From: Microplitis mediator
Taxonomy: Eukaryota; Arthropoda; Insecta; Hymenoptera; Braconidae
Direction of reading: 5' to 3'
DNA length: 64,000 nucleotides
Assembly (NCBI RefSeq): GCF_029852145.1
Contig: NC_079974.1
Coordinates: forward strand, 12,339,041-12,403,040
Position numbers and translations under genes: made by a program. Below are positions 21,975-34,572 of the stretch, in pieces. The notes beneath the pieces are model-generated. The model had not been told where the DNA came from and ran no database searches. It saw only the letters and a list, made by a program, of their open reading frames with translations. The first letter of the stretch is position 1. Each line of letters starts with the position of its first letter.

Positions 21975-23532
21975 TCACAAACTTATCTTGTTAAGTTGTC
22001 TTAAAAAAGTTTGTTACGTTCCGGTTCAGTTCGTTGAGTAAGAACAAAAAACTGTCAAAAAGTTTATGTTTGTATATACGTGTGATATAAATATTATCCT
22101 TTAATTTTGTAAAAAATAATATACTCCTTAATAATAAATTTTAAAAACTTAAAAAAATATGTGTTTTTATACAATAAACGAAATATTTTTACTGCGTATG
22201 ATATATTATTACACTATATATTCAAATTTGTGGAAGTATATGAAAATTATAAAAACTGAATCATAATTACCATTTACTTCTGTGGAGGATATTCTATCAC
22301 AGGATATTAAATTCATGATCAAAGGATGCTATTTTAGAATACCATGACAACCATTACTTTCATCGTAAAATTCTTAGTTCCTTGCAGATATATCTCCTTC
22401 CATCATCCTAAATATAATTTAACAAAGTTTTTTTTCATTATGTTCTAATATAAACAACAAGATAAAAAAATTACATTTCTTAGTGAACCCTTGTGGAAGT
22501 TATCGGACTTTTCTCTGTAAAAGTCTTTACAACTTTAGTACTGAGTTTTTCAGAGAAAATTCCGAAAAATTTCTACCAGGGAAGTTATCTGCCTGCTCTC
22601 AATACTCTCTGGGCATCTTTACTCACATTTGTGAATTCTCCATAGGAATCTTTTACGGTCATAGGCCACTGAATGCATAAATTCGAAGCATCGATGTACC
22701 CTTTTTTTATTTACTTTTATTATTAGCTTGATTTTTCAAAATGTTCTTATGTTTCTTGGCGTAATAATTTTCACAAAATACTTTGATTGATTCTCCATAA
22801 AACAAAAAATAAATAACAAGGTACTTCTGTTAACACTCAACAATTTCGACTACTTGAAGAAAAGTCAATCATCGCAACTTTTATGATGATGATAAATAAA
22901 CATTGCGTTCCAATTATCTGACAACCTAGTCTTATTTGATTGGTAACACTTAGTAATTTTTAGTACCTATAAATTTTTGAATTGATTTTGTCATTACAGT
23001 GGATTTTAATTCAAAGATGACGTACAACCATTTGTATCACTGTTATTAATATTTTTATTAAATAATAACTATTTATAAAATAAGTCGAAAAAATAACAAA
23101 TTATGGCATGAGTCGGCTCCAGAATGAGATCACAAAATCTCATATGACACAACACAACCATTTTTTATTTTATTGGGAATTTTTTTTTTATCATCGAACT
23201 TTGCTGATATCATAAGGATCTACTTTACCATCAGATAATTTTTTTTTTATTGCCAACTGTCATAGAATTAACTGAATAAAAAAAAAACGACGAATTTCTT
23301 TCTCGATGTTTATTCAAAAATTGTGTAATTAAAAATAAAAAATGATAATTTATATATTTTATTGTCACATAAGCGTTTGACGTGTGCACTTTTGGATTTT
23401 CCAAATTTTAGTTTATAAATATTAATGAATCTAGAATACGTGGCTTATTGACAAGTGAAAATATCAAAGTTGAGCTCCAAAATCGTAGAAGAGGGCTTTG
23501 ACATTTCAAAGAGTAGACATGCCCCATAAAAA
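21975..23532. other. Non-coding AT-rich stretch, nothing recognised
   Basis: Lies between the FOG-like fragment and the right inverted flank of the large element. A 65-codon ORF at 22483-22680 has no recognisable features. A GCCCCATA motif at 23521, like the ends of the fold-back element at 3323-6400, may be a remnant. Confidence 0.4.
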
Positions 23533-24105
23533 ATAATTTTATATAATTATAGATAATTATATATGATTCTCTAAATAATCAGATCTGAAAATTGGCCTGA
23601 TCTGATCATAGGTAATCATATATAATTATAAATAATCATGCATAAACAAACAGTCATTCGTAAAATCTCATTCAAAATATCTGTAAATTATTATTAATCA
23701 CGTAATTAAATTGGGATTTATTGTCTTCATTAATATGAATGTCAGTGATATTTAAATTGAAAAAAAAAAAAAAAAAATTAAGTATCGGTTAACTGTTATT
23801 TTACCAGGCGGGCATCTATTTAATTAATGCCCTAAGTCGATGCTGTTTAACTTTGGCTACTACTGTATTGTAATCTGCTCATCTAGCCTGCTATGCATTT
23901 ATGATAAAAACAGTTCATGTGATTACTATTTTTTTATCTACAGACTTATATATATCTATATATAAATCGATACTGGTTTATAAATTTAAATTATTGCCGA
24001 AACTTTTGAACATTTTTTAATCAATAGGGATTTAATTTACATTGATAGTAGAATGACATTAATATTAAAATTGTCACAATATGTAATATATACATACATA
24101 AGTAT
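23533..24105 (-). repeat. Right long inverted flank of the large element
   Basis: Reverse complement of 6401-7046 and, at its outer edge, of 3305-3322 (tatgtatgtatatattacat without the fold-back insertion). Differences are scattered, indicating an old element. Confidence 0.75.
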
Positions 24106-24148
24106 ATATATATTGTAACCGGATACCGCTGTCACCTGGAATCCGTCA

Positions 24149-24256
24149 GGTAAAAATTAAAGAAAGACGAGTCTCAAATTGAGTTCAGCTGGGACAGACT
24201 CACGAAAGCTATATCCAACACCAAAAATATAGTTTGTACGTTTACCTCGACGTTGA
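24149..24256 (+). repeat. 5' LTR remnant
   Basis: Matches about 34467-34572 with only a few differences (gagttcagctgggacagact here versus gagtttagctgggtcagact). It lacks the 5' 700 bp of the LTR. Sequence immediately upstream (24117-24148) is not LTR-like. Confidence 0.75.
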
Positions 24257-24258
24257 AA

Positions 24259-24270
24259 TGGCACCCAACG
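24259..24270 (+). promoter_or_regulatory. Primer-binding site, TGGCACCCAACG
   Basis: TGG-initiated 12-mer immediately after the LTR end, in the position where a tRNA 3' end would prime minus-strand synthesis. The tRNA species was not determined. Confidence 0.6.
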
Positions 24271-26030
24271 GGTTTTGATTAGTTAATTAATTAATTAAGC
24301 CTAAAATTAACATCTTTTAATTGCATAAACTTATGTTAGTCAGTTTGCAATTAGAAACATTCCAGACATAAAAACCAGTAAATTTCGAGTCAGAGTCTGC
24401 GAAATAAAATAAAACATCGGATAAAACTTATCAGTTATCAAGCAGGTTCAATTACAAAAAATTGTTCCCGGAAAAATTCCTAAAGCGTTGACTTTTTCCG
24501 CGTTTTATCAGAAAGAAAACGCGCAATAAGTATTTTTATTTGAAACATTTTTGTTTATTAATCATAATTTTATTATTTTTCTTTGCATTTTTTGTATAGT
24601 TTTTGGAAAAAACTAATTTTTTTGTTTCATTTTTATTTTTAATTTCCAAAAAAATTGGAAATAATAAAAGAAAAATTACCCGGGATTAATTTTTCTAAGA
24701 ATTTCTTTTTGCCCGGGAACAAAAAAGATAAAATTATTGTAACAATAATTACACAGTGCACATTCCTCCGGTAGGGAATTAAACGAAAATACCAGAAAAA
24801 TAATAGATTAAGCTTGATAATTTTAATATTTAAGTGTATATAATTAATTTTGTAAAATTAATTATAAGTAATATTTATATGTATAATTAGTAATTAAGCA
24901 TATTTAATTTATACGTAAAATCTAAAAGTACGAAATTTATCAAATAACGGATAAGGAAATTTAGTACAAAACCGGAAGTGACAAAATAAATCTTAAGTAC
25001 TATAAAACCAGAAAATTCTAGAATAAAGTCTTCGTAAGAAAATAAAGGTCAATAAGGATTATAAATCCATAGATAGATTGAAAATAATAACAACAACTCG
25101 CTTAGTAACAGAGATTTAGAAAAAAAAAAAAAAAAAAAAAACTTAAGTTTTGAAGAAAATAAAATAAAATAATAATAATAATCCGCTTAGTAACAGAAAA
25201 TAAATTAAAATGACAAATACCCGAACAGCCAGGGAGACTCATTGTCGTGATCGAATTATTATTATTATACACGAATATTAGATCATAAAGAATAAATCAT
25301 AATCCGCAAAAGTGGCAAAATTTCAAATTTAAAATTGTATGTTTCAGAGAACTGCCTGAAAATTCATCAGCCTTACAATCGGTAATACAGAAATTACCAG
25401 AATAAATATCCACCCAATAGTTTACCGCCATCTGTAGAGTCAATAAATAACCAGACTCGATAAAAAGAGACGCAAGTAAAGTTGTTGACAATAAAATTTG
25501 TTACGCATCACGGATTTGCATAAAAAGAAACAAAAGTACAAAGTAAATAAACTTCAATATAAACGGTTTGACATAAAATAAAACTAGAGTTATACAGTAA
25601 AGTACATAAATTCAAGTACCAGTAAATAAAAGGGATAGAAGAGATATACCCAGAGATACAAAATGTTTAATAACAGGTTATCTACGCACATATATACAGG
25701 TATTGGTTTTAATATATTTTATATTCAAATAAAAGAAATAAATAATTAAATATTAAATTTTACAACATTTAAAAAATATTTAGTATAACATTTTGAGAAA
25801 ATAATATAGTTTTTCATAAATCAATACATTTAATCCCAAAAACGTGACCACGAATAATAAAACTGCTTTATTGTAAGTCAACAGGTGTAACAAGCGGCAA
25901 GCGGAGGATTCTGGTCATCGAATATCTTGTTTGATTTTTATTTTTCATTTTTTACATTTTTATTTTTTGTTTTTGTTTTTTGATTTTTTTCGCTTGTCCA
26001 ATGTTCTGTTAATTCTTTCCCCACGGGAAT
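24271..26030 (+). other. Gypsy leader, no ORF recognised
   Basis: A 1.76 kb AT-rich stretch between primer-binding site and gag, unusually long for a leader. It includes an A20+ run near 25120 and repeated cgcttagtaacag segments (25098, 25184). Insertions inside it are possible but not delimited. Confidence 0.4.
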
Positions 26031-27983
26031 TAAAAAAAAACATCGAGGTGGTTAAAACAAGAACACAAGTGGGAAATCTCCAAAAAGAAGTGCAACACCT
26101 AACTGAAACGGTTGCAAAATTACAAGAAAAATTGTCAGAAAGTCAAAGACAAAACCAAGAAAAAAAAATGAAAATAACAGAACACCGAAAGAAACTAAAT
26201 CAAATAAAAAAAGTATACCGGTAATCACGCAAGACAAAATCCTAAGTAAACGACTGGAAATAAGAAGAGACAAAGTAGACCAACAAGGCTGGCAATCGGC
26301 AAAAAAATACGACTTTGGTGAAGAGGCTGACGATGAAGAAGGAGATGTAATAATACACCCACAGTCAAACCAGTATGAAGAACAAATGAAAGGAAATATC
26401 ATGTTCCTCACAAAAGAAGAAAAAATATGGTTACTAGATGAATATAAACCTAATATATTCATGCAAAACATGGAAAAAAACAAAGAAATGAACGAGAAGA
26501 TAGTAGAATGGTGTAAGACAACGGCAAAATACGTTCAATGGTCAAGGGATATAGTAAGAAAAGAAAAAAGCTTACAGAAACGCATCGAGCTAATAGAGTC
26601 CATGCCATATATAACAAAAGAAGACCAGATAAAAGCCCTAGAGATCGAACTAAATCTAGGAGAAGAAACCAACGGAAACTGGGAAAATGCGATAGTAGAT
26701 TATGTCACGAGAGGGATGCAATTACTTGACGAAACAGTAGACCTAGACGAAATATGAAATTCAACCCAAATGAACCAGAAATTCGACAACAGAAAGTCAC
26801 GAACGCATGAGAACGTGCCGCAATATCATAACGATCAACACAGATATACAAACCGGCAGTCGTTACAATATAATCCAAATACACACCAAACACAACAGGG
26901 TTATACTACGCAACCATCAGGACAGTATAATCAAGGTCAACAATACCAAAATCATTACCAGCCCATGTACCAAAGAAGATCAAACATGACATACAGCTAC
27001 AGAGAGGAATCGATGAGAAGGACGGCTGATAAAATACATCTGATGGAAACATTGATCAGAGTAAAAGGACTAAAATATAACAAAGACAGTCAACCAAAGC
27101 AATGGATACAGACAATAACAGAAGCGTGTCAAGAACAATGCCTAGATTTTAATGATCGATTGTAATTATTTAAAACGGCATTCAACACGGAGAAGGAGTG
27201 GAATAAACAAAACATCGACACGTGGAACAGCTGGAATGACGTTGAAAAAGGATTCAGATTAACGTTCTGTAAGACAATAAAGGATGCAGACGTACTACAG
27301 GAAATTTTCTCGACATACGAGGAAAAATGAGGACTCTCAGCAATTCATCAAAAATATGAGGACAAAGTTTGATGAACTCCAATGCTCAATGGACATGGAG
27401 AAACAGTTAGAAATAATAATACCGAAGCTGAATGCAGAGGGAACTGCATAGATTCGAGCCAATATTATCATATAAAAAACTAACTGAAGCATTATCAAAA
27501 GCTGAAAACAGAGTCGCAGACATGAGAAGATCAAGAGAAAACAGAAGATCGACAATACGTAGGCTGCAGTCAACAAAGGATTCTGTAGCGGGAACGGAAA
27601 CAGAATCGGAAACGGAAACAGAACGGGATAAAATCAGAAGAATCCGGAAAATAAATAAACAACATAGAAAAATTATAAAAAAGAACCAAGTCAAGCATAA
27701 AAATGTTGACGACAATAACGACGAGAAAAAATTAAATGTCGTATTTAACAAAGAGAAATACAGTTACAGAGATAGATCAAAGTCAAGTGATCGCAGTAAA
27801 AGATCAGGATCCAATACATCGAGATCATCAGGGAGATCAGTAGGCGGCACGTACACGTGCTTGAACTGCGGAAAGAAAGGCGATCACAAGATCAGAGAGT
27901 GCACAGAAGACAGAGTAGACGTCTGTGTTTGCTGTTTTAAGATAGGGGAGACAGTAAAGAAATGTAACTGTGTAAAAAACTAG
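26031..27983 (+). pseudogene. Gypsy gag, multiply frameshifted
   Basis: Pieces in different frames: a Gln/Lys-rich coiled coil (26060-26220, LQKEVQHLTETVAKLQEKL), an acidic and helical section (26224-26757), a Gln/Asn/Tyr-rich linker with a capsid-like segment (26770-27360, including WNSWNDVEKGFRLTFC), a Lys/Arg/Ser-rich basic region (27432-27840), and a zinc-knuckle nucleocapsid (CLNCGKKGDHKIREC then CVCCFKIGETVKKC, 27859-27975). Frame breaks lie near 26222, 26757, 27165, 27330 and 27450. Gag packages RNA into virus-like particles; this copy cannot make a continuous product. The Phe-rich start of the open frame at 25931 is not part of gag. Confidence 0.7.
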
Positions 27984-28006
27984 AGAGGCAAGCGCATCAG
28001 CGGGAA

Positions 28007-28639
28007 TTGTTGCTCGTACCTCAAATACTCCCCGCAACAACCCGTCAACGCAGGGGGGAGAGGCCGCCCAGCCAAATCTATCTGGATAACACGGATAGCA
28101 TAATAGACGACCACGCGACATCGAGTGAGTCGGAAGTGAGCGCGGACGGGAGTTACCGGATTAAATATGATAAAGTTTATAATTGTAAAGATAGCTGTGC
28201 CATAATGGGAGGTTGTATTGCGACGTGTTGTTGGGACGACTATTATGAGCCATCGCCAGTACATATGAAAAAAGCGATTGTCAACAAGCAACCAACGGCA
28301 GCCCGATCAGGAGAGGCGCACACCATCATCATACCAGAAGGGGCAACACTGTGTCAACGAACGACAATTATTGTAAGTAAACATTTTACATGCACAGTCG
28401 ATATAAGTAATATCAGATGTATAGCATCGTTCGACTCAGGCACCAGCCGGAATTTGATGACACAGCATATCGCAGACAGAATACCAGCAAATATCATGAA
28501 AATTAAATTTGATTCAGCTAAAAGCTCGTTTATTTTAGCAGATAATTCAGCTATCCAAAGTTTATACAGGGTATTCGTCACATTCGAAATCGATGGAAAT
28601 AAATACATGGTTCGAAGTATTCGATCAGATGCCAGATGA
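28007..28639 (+). pseudogene. Gypsy aspartic protease region
   Basis: An open frame of 210 codons with a retropepsin-like active-site segment, ASFDSGTSRNLM (28428 onward), where D-S-G replaces the usual D-T/S-G. An ILADNS segment follows. The protease would mature Gag-Pol. The C-terminal flap part continues in another frame at 28593 (FDQMPDDIIFGMKFL), showing a frameshift near 28600. An N-terminal Cys-rich segment (CKDSCAIMGGCIATCC) is of unknown role. Confidence 0.65.
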
Positions 28640-30327
28640 CATAATATTCGGCATGAAGTTTCTGATGGACCACGGAATACATTTACACGCTGACAGTATG
28701 AGCTGGACATGGAAACATGACAGTAAAAGAAGAACATGTGAATCAGCAGTACAAGGTAACCAACTATGTACCATTCAATTAAATGTGAGCGAATCAGACA
28801 AACTAACCAGATTTTTAGATGCTGAATTTACATTAATGGATCAAGCCGAGCTTGGAACATTAAAAGGAGTCGAATATGAAATTGAACTGACAAACTATAC
28901 ACCAATATGCGTCAAAACATATAGAAGATCGCCGAAAGTCACTGAAGCGCTACATAAAATCATTGAACAGTTGCTGGACCAAAAAATAACTCAGCCGAGT
29001 ACCAGCGAGTGGAGCTTCCAGCCAGTGATGGTAAAAAAAAAGTTATTACCAGGGCAAGACGCAGATGACATTAAAACATAGATAATGAGCATCGACTACA
29101 GACCACTTAACAAGGTCATGAAGATGGTAAATTACCATGCGGAAAATTGACTCATCACTAGAAGTCATCAGAGAAGGTGCATATCGAAGTGTAATTGATT
29201 GCACAAACGCATACTATCAGATCAAAATCAAACCAGAGCATCGCCAGTTTACAGCGTTTACCGTAGAAGAAATGAGCGCATTTGAATTTGTGCGAATGCC
29301 TTTTGGCCTATCCACAGCGCCTGGAACATTTCAACGAAAGATGGGTCTGATCATCCAAACCATGAAACAAGTATTACGCCAGCACGAACTACCAGCCTAC
29401 TGAATCAATTATGTTCATCCGTACATGGACGACTGGGTGGTAGCAACACCGACATTTGACAATCATCTACAAGTCCTGGAGATTTTATTCAAGGTCTTCA
29501 GAGAGGTAGGCTTGTTAATAGAACGAGAAAAATGTCGATTTTGTGTTTCAGAAATGAAATATCTGAGATTCATCATCAAGGGTAATGAACTACACCCGGA
29601 CCCAGAAAAGCTGAGCGCAATCGAGAATTACCCGGAACCAACCAGCAAGAAACAGCTAAGACATTATTTGGGAATGGTAAATTGGTACAGGAGGCACATA
29701 AAAATGGTCGCAAAAATCCACGGGCTACTCACATCATTGGTCAGTGAGAAAGCTATATGGACTTGGGGACCAGATCAACACAGAGCGTTTAATCAGATCA
29801 AAGAAATGCTTTTGAATGTCCCGGCATTAACGGTACCAGATTATAACTCACCATTTATTTTATATACAGATGCTTGCGACACCGGTATTGGAGCAGTTCT
29901 TACTCAGAAAGGACTAGAGCACGAATATCACATTACTGCGATCAGTAGATCGTTAAACAAACATGAGAGGAACTATACGACGACAGAAAAAGAGTGCTTA
30001 GCAGTCATTTGGTCATACCAGAAGCTAAGAGAATATTACGATGAATATCCAGTGATAGTCGTTACCGATCATGCGAGTTTAAAGTGGCTGCAAAATGTCA
30101 AAAATCCAATGGGTCCCCTAGCCCGATGGGTAGCAGAATATTCGTTATGGGCAATAACAATCGTCCATCGACCGGGCATCAACAATGAAGCGGCCGACGC
30201 TCTATCAAGAGTCTATGAGGGCGTCGAACCAGAACTAGAAAAGGTCAGTAGACTGAAAGACATTAGACAACAGTGGTACGATCGAAAGTTAACCGAGGTC
30301 AAGGCTACACCAAACCGTTTTCCTTAA
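28593..30327 (+). pseudogene. Gypsy reverse transcriptase and RNase H
   Basis: RT motifs in order: QPSTSEWSFQPVMVKKK, then SIDYRPLNKVM (after a stop at 29079), SVIDCTNAYYQIKIK with the first catalytic Asp, FVRMPFGLSTAPGTFQ, and the YMDD box in HPYMDDWVVATP (29421). Thumb and connection follow. RNase H shows LYTDACDTGIGAVL, TTTEKECLAVIW, VVTDHASLKWL and NEAADALSR. In-frame stops at 29079 and 29401 plus a frameshift near 29135 break the frame, but all four RT catalytic-region motifs and the RNase H acidic residues are preserved, so the copy is not very old. Ty3/Gypsy assignment rests on RT-RNaseH-IN order and motif style. Confidence 0.85.
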
Positions 30328-31507
30328 TGGAAGTGTCTCGATAATGACCTATACTATTATCGACCGCGACACCCCACTCAACTATTTGAGGATGCGCCAG
30401 AACACTGGAAGCTAGTAGCTAAACTAGAACAGCGCAGATCAATAATCAGCGATGCGCATGACGAACTCGTATCCGGACACGGGGGTATCAGCAAGACATA
30501 TCACCACGTGGCGAACCATTATTACTGGCCAAACTTATACTATGACGTAACGGAGTATGTCAACAATTGTGACGTCTGCGAGTTGAATAAACCAGATACC
30601 AATCCACCACAAGTCATACCAGGACATCGACCGATAACAGAGTTATGGGAAAGTGTTTCAGTGGACACAGTTGGACCACTGCCCAGGTCAACACACCAGA
30701 AGACTCACCTGATTGTCTTGTGTGACATGTATTCAAGATACTTGAAGTTCAACCCATCTCTGAACCTACAGTTAGTAAAATTGTATTCTTTCTCCGTTCT
30801 GTACTTAATCGTTGGGGCTACCCAAGGGTAGTTGTCACAGACAACGGAACAGAATTTGTAAATAAGGAAGTATCCGAATACTTACAGACTAATATTATCA
30901 TACACGAGTTGACACCCACCTATCATCCACAGGCGAATCCTGTGGAAAGAATAAACAGAAATTTAAAGACATTAATTAGAACTTTTCTTAGAGATAAGCA
31001 TTCCAAATGGGACCAGAATCTTCCAGAACTTGTTTATGCTTATAATACATCTGTTCACAGCTCGCTGACCGTCAGTCTAGCCTATTTAAATTTCGCCGTG
31101 ACCCGAGGTACCTAGATCTCCATCGGGGAGGAAAAGTTTTAACAGAATTCCATAATCCAAACCATCGTAATACCGTTTTGTCGCTAATCGATGAATTAAG
31201 ACATTATATCGAGTCTTTCATGATCAAAGCTCAGAATAGACAGGATGAGCAGGCACCAGAACTCAATATTGAGATCGATATTGGCACAGAGGTATTTATT
31301 AAAAATAAACAGTTGAGTAAAAAGGCTGATGGATTCGCAGGTAAGCTTGCGGCACCCAGAAAAGGGCCGTTTTATGTACATAGTTTTTACTCAAACAGTT
31401 TAGTAAATATATGCGTCAAAAATAATGTATTAATAGGGACATTTATCATTAGTGATCTGAAAATACCGCGCAGATCCAGTAGACACCAGTTAAAAGTCGA
31501 ACAATGA
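30328..31507 (+). pseudogene. Gypsy integrase
   Basis: One stop (TAA 30325) separates it from RNase H. The zinc-binding domain is visible (HDELVSGHGGISKTYHH, then CDVCELNK). The core has SVDTVGPLPRS (first Asp), TDNGTEFVNK (second Asp, in another frame after a shift near 30750) and HPQANPVERINR (Glu). A stop at 31113 and a shift lead to a final open frame (31178-31507) with a C-terminal basic domain (GTEVFIKNKQLSKKADGF). Integrase joins cDNA to host DNA; this copy is inactive. Confidence 0.8.
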
Positions 31508-31556
31508 GTCGTATAGGTGTTAGAAATTTAGACAAAATATTGTAACGTTAATACTA

Positions 31557-32196
31557 TGTTACGAAGTTGCTTCGTGCGCCTCCGCCATCATGTGATCTCA
31601 GGTAACATCACGTGGGACGGTACGTCGGCACGTCTATATAACGGAGCGCAATTCAATTCAAGACGGCTTTAACGGTTTGGACGTTTAGAATCCTTGTAAT
31701 ATTCTATTCAGTCTCTTATCAGTCAATCCAGCAGTGCTGTATTACACTTAGTTAATCAGCAATAAAGTTAACACTTAGTTTAACTTTATCTCAGATTGAT
31801 CCAATTTACATTTAGTTAAAATGCGAAAGCTCCCGTTATTAATTACGGTTATTAATTAATAATACCGATCAGTGTGTGTGAAGTGGCATTAATTAAGCTT
31901 TTCCTTTAATAAAATCTTAATTAATATTTGATACCAGTGTTTGAGTGATTTCACCTGCTATCCTTCCCACCTTTATCGTTAAGGCGTTATAATCACATAC
32001 TCATCAGGTCCAGCCAGTCTAAGGTCATCAGAGACATCACCATCGCTCCGAACTACAGTCTAGGCTAAGTACTAGTGTTAGTTTAGATTTGTATGGCCAG
32101 TTCGGGTATAAATTATAAAATAATAATAAATAAGAGTCTCATTGGGTCTGAATAGCTAGGGTAACCCACGAAAAGGCTGTTTCAACATCTCGTACA
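31557..32196 (+). repeat. Internal LTR-like segment related to the 3' LTR
   Basis: Starts TGTTACGAAGTTGC, like TGTTACGATGTGG of the LTR at 33754, and shares accagtgtttgagtga, a ttcacctg motif and ggccagttcgggta in the same order, but is clearly diverged. It has a TATA-like CTATATAACGG at 31634 (the other LTR has TGTATAAAACG at 33831). After CGTACA at 32196 a primer-site-like GGCAACCCACCG follows at 32205. There is no purine tract upstream, so it looks more like a 5' LTR than the 3' LTR of the preceding pol. Confidence 0.6.
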
Positions 32197-32262
32197 GTTT
32201 TGAACGGCAACCCACCGTTTCAACTAGTATTGTACACCGTTTAATCTCAATGTTATTCCAGA

Positions 32263-33045
32263 ATGGAGGCCCTGGGGCAAATATTATCGTCAAAGACCAA
32301 GTCACAACAAGAGACATCGGATGCTCGACAGTTACTTAGAGCGCAACGGTTTCATGGTAGAATCGGCGACCGACAATCATATTGGTTGCACCCGGCTTTC
32401 GCCTCACCAGCCGGCTACTTGGGTTTTGACATCCCCGTGACAACAAAGATTACGTTGTTATCAGGGTTTCACCGGAGAAAGAGTAATGTATTCATTTACT
32501 TAGAACAAGACTCAGTATTAGCGGTACCAGAGAAACCAGTGGAGGTACAAGTAGAATTGCCAGTGATACCAGTACCATCGGTACCAGTAAAGTGCCAAAT
32601 CATAATTGGTCAACATATGCAGGACGTCGACATCAACTTGAGGTACGTTCTGTCCAACACCGGATGGCAGGAGGCAGTGATGAAAAGTGCCAAAGAAATG
32701 ACTGCAAAAACCACTCGTACAATCGCCACACAGACGATTGAAACGCGACTTGCACCGGTCCCTGAACCAGGGTGTTTGAAATGTAAACAAGCGGGTCATT
32801 CTTTTGACAAATGCCCGAATGAATTGCGAGGTGATTGTTTCTGCACCAATTGCAGATGGCTTGGACACACTAACAACGATTGTCCATACCAGATGTGGCG
32901 TACTGATGGCTATCAGGCGATGAGAGGATACTGCCGCCGTTGTTCGACGCAGCATCCGTTTGAAAATGACTCCTGTCAAGAATGCGGACAGAGAAGTCTA
33001 GTGACCAAGGCTGCGCGGGGAGCGTATTCAATCCTGCCCCTGTAA
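32263..33045 (+). CDS. CCHC zinc-knuckle ORF downstream of pol (gag-like)
   Basis: An intact 260-codon frame with ATG at 32263. Residues ~1-85 are not recognised. Residues ~90-120 are Val/Pro-rich. Residues ~170-245 carry three Cys/His knuckles: CLKCKQAGHSFDKC, CTNCRWLGHTNNDC and a third CRRCSTQHPFENDSC, followed by CQECG. Knuckles of this type bind RNA or single-stranded DNA in Gag nucleocapsids. It follows a diverged LTR and primer-site-like sequence by only ~50 bp, as gag follows a leader, and is followed after ~700 bp by the 3' LTR. It could be the gag of a small non-autonomous element, or an extra third ORF of the Gypsy element. It is the only undamaged frame of this retroelement. Confidence 0.6.
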   Translation: MEALGQILSSKTKSQQETSDARQLLRAQRFHGRIGDRQSYWLHPAFASPAGYLGFDIPVTTKITLLSGFHRRKSNVFIYLEQDSVLAVPEKPVEVQVELPVIPVPSVPVKCQIIIGQHMQDVDINLRYVLSNTGWQEAVMKSAKEMTAKTTRTIATQTIETRLAPVPEPGCLKCKQAGHSFDKCPNELRGDCFCTNCRWLGHTNNDCPYQMWRTDGYQAMRGYCRRCSTQHPFENDSCQECGQRSLVTKAARGAYSILPL

Positions 33046-33741
33046 TGTACCAGATGATGACCAAGAATTTATGCATCAACCAGAGATCCGACCAGTGTTG
33101 CTCAAGAAAAAGTGTGATATTCTACAATAGTGGCTCAATTTATAAACCGGTTTTTTGTTCTTATTATTACATGGTCAATATTATTTTTTGTTTTTCATTT
33201 TTATTTTTATTTTTTAATTTTGAGTGCATAAATTCAGAATTATCAATTCAGACTAATAATTAACCAGAGTAGTGGGTTAAAATTTTTATTTGACAATAGT
33301 ACAATACAGTAAATGTTCAGTTTCATTTTTTATTTCATTATTATTTATGACAAGAATTATACAACAATGTATAAGAATTATTATTTGTATTTTCTATTTT
33401 TATTTTTATTTTTTGTCTACTATTGGAAAAGTGTTTCTGAAAAAATAGAGTAATGTATAAGGATATTGATGAGTCCATGACTGAACTATTAAGTATTTGA
33501 TACTAAAAGATGTCTGTTGACAATTTTAATATTTGTATTCATGTTTATAAAAAATATATATATTTATTTTGATGAATACTGGGATACTTGCTAGAATATT
33601 GTACAGTAGTATTACCAGATTATGCCACGGTGTGAATGTGAGCTTCGTATCGTGTGATATGATTGTTACTGTCGGCGCGTTTATCATTAAGTTCAACCGG
33701 CTTACCCTCAACTCGGTAGTTGATTCCACCCGGGTTAAAGT
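33046..33741 (+). other. 3' untranslated region of the retroelement
   Basis: T-rich sequence without a credible gene. An ORF on the minus strand (33526-33924) runs into the LTR and looks accidental. Confidence 0.4.
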
Positions 33742-33753
33742 TAAGGGAGGTGG
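33742..33753 (+). promoter_or_regulatory. Polypurine tract
   Basis: TAAGGGAGGTGG immediately precedes the LTR start TGTTACG, the position used for plus-strand priming. Confidence 0.6.
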
Positions 33754-34572
33754 TGTTACGATGTGGAATCGTACGCCACCGTTTGAGCTCGGGTAGTGAT
33801 TGTCACGTGCTCCAATATGGTGTTGCCGCCTGTATAAAACGTGAAACCTGTACCCCATGCTTTTTATATTACTCGCAGTTGATAGTGCAGTAGCTTCTTG
33901 TACTACCAGCAGTCTATATCGCATCGTAGCTATTTGTCGTACTTGCTTTTGCTGGCACCGTATCGGAGTCAGTGTTAATTGACATTATAGTTGATTACAA
34001 TTGGTTAATCAGGTCAATTAACCAGTATAATTATTACAGTTAGTTAATAGTTATAGTAACCAGTTAGTGTTACACGCGTATCAGTGAATTATCCGATGAT
34101 TTGGAGTAATAATGGGTAGGAAGCCCTGTGCAGTTAGTCGCAGTAACTTTGATATCACACACAGTTAGTTGTGTGATTATCAGAATTGTATTAGTGTGCT
34201 TGTGTTGTGGCAATTAGATAATTATTAGTTAAATAAATAATTATCTAATCTATAAACTTAACCAGTGTTTGAGTGAATTCACCTGATCCAGTCCACACTC
34301 CTACAATTAAGTATAAGAGAAGCAGCACCCGGTCAACCACCGATCCAAGGAGGAGATTTCCAAGGGTCAATCAACCGCCAATTCAACATCATCAGGAACT
34401 TCAACATCGAACATTGAGATTAGGCTAAGTATCTAGGTTTAGCTTTAGTCTTGTAAGGCCAGTTCGGGTAAAAATTAAAGAAAGACGAGTCTCAAATTGA
34501 GTTTAGCTGGGTCAGACTCACGAAAACTATATCCAACACCAAAAATATAGTTTGTACGTTTACCTCGACGTT

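Larger units (their letters stand above)
3305..24110. mobile_element. Large DNA transposon with long inverted ends, DUF4218/Tnp2-like transposase and divergent BEN gene (degenerate)
   Basis: Inverted flanks 3305-3322 plus 6401-7046 (left) and ~23533-24105 (right) match over roughly 0.6 kb once a fold-back insertion is removed from the left flank. Between them are a broken transposase gene on + (about 12810-20911) and a broken BEN-type gene on - (about 7470-11307), arranged head to head, exactly as in the smaller element at 37143-45586. Without later insertions the unit would be about 10 kb. Several secondary insertions and a FOG-like fragment lie inside. Exact termini cannot be fixed because both ends run into TA-rich DNA. 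Assigning the flanks to the same element as the genes is inference from this shared plan. Confidence 0.6.

Noticed and set aside
22483..22680. 65-codon ORF downstream of the FOG-like fragment
   Set aside because: Short, no recognisable motif, no splice or promoter context.
25931..26040. Phe/Leu-rich N-terminus of the first gag ORF as a signal peptide
   Set aside because: It is a T-rich non-coding stretch read through by chance; composition changes sharply where gag-like coding starts.
32518..32979. 153-codon minus-strand ORF opposite the CCHC ORF
   Set aside because: Shadow of the plus-strand zinc-knuckle ORF; no domain visible.
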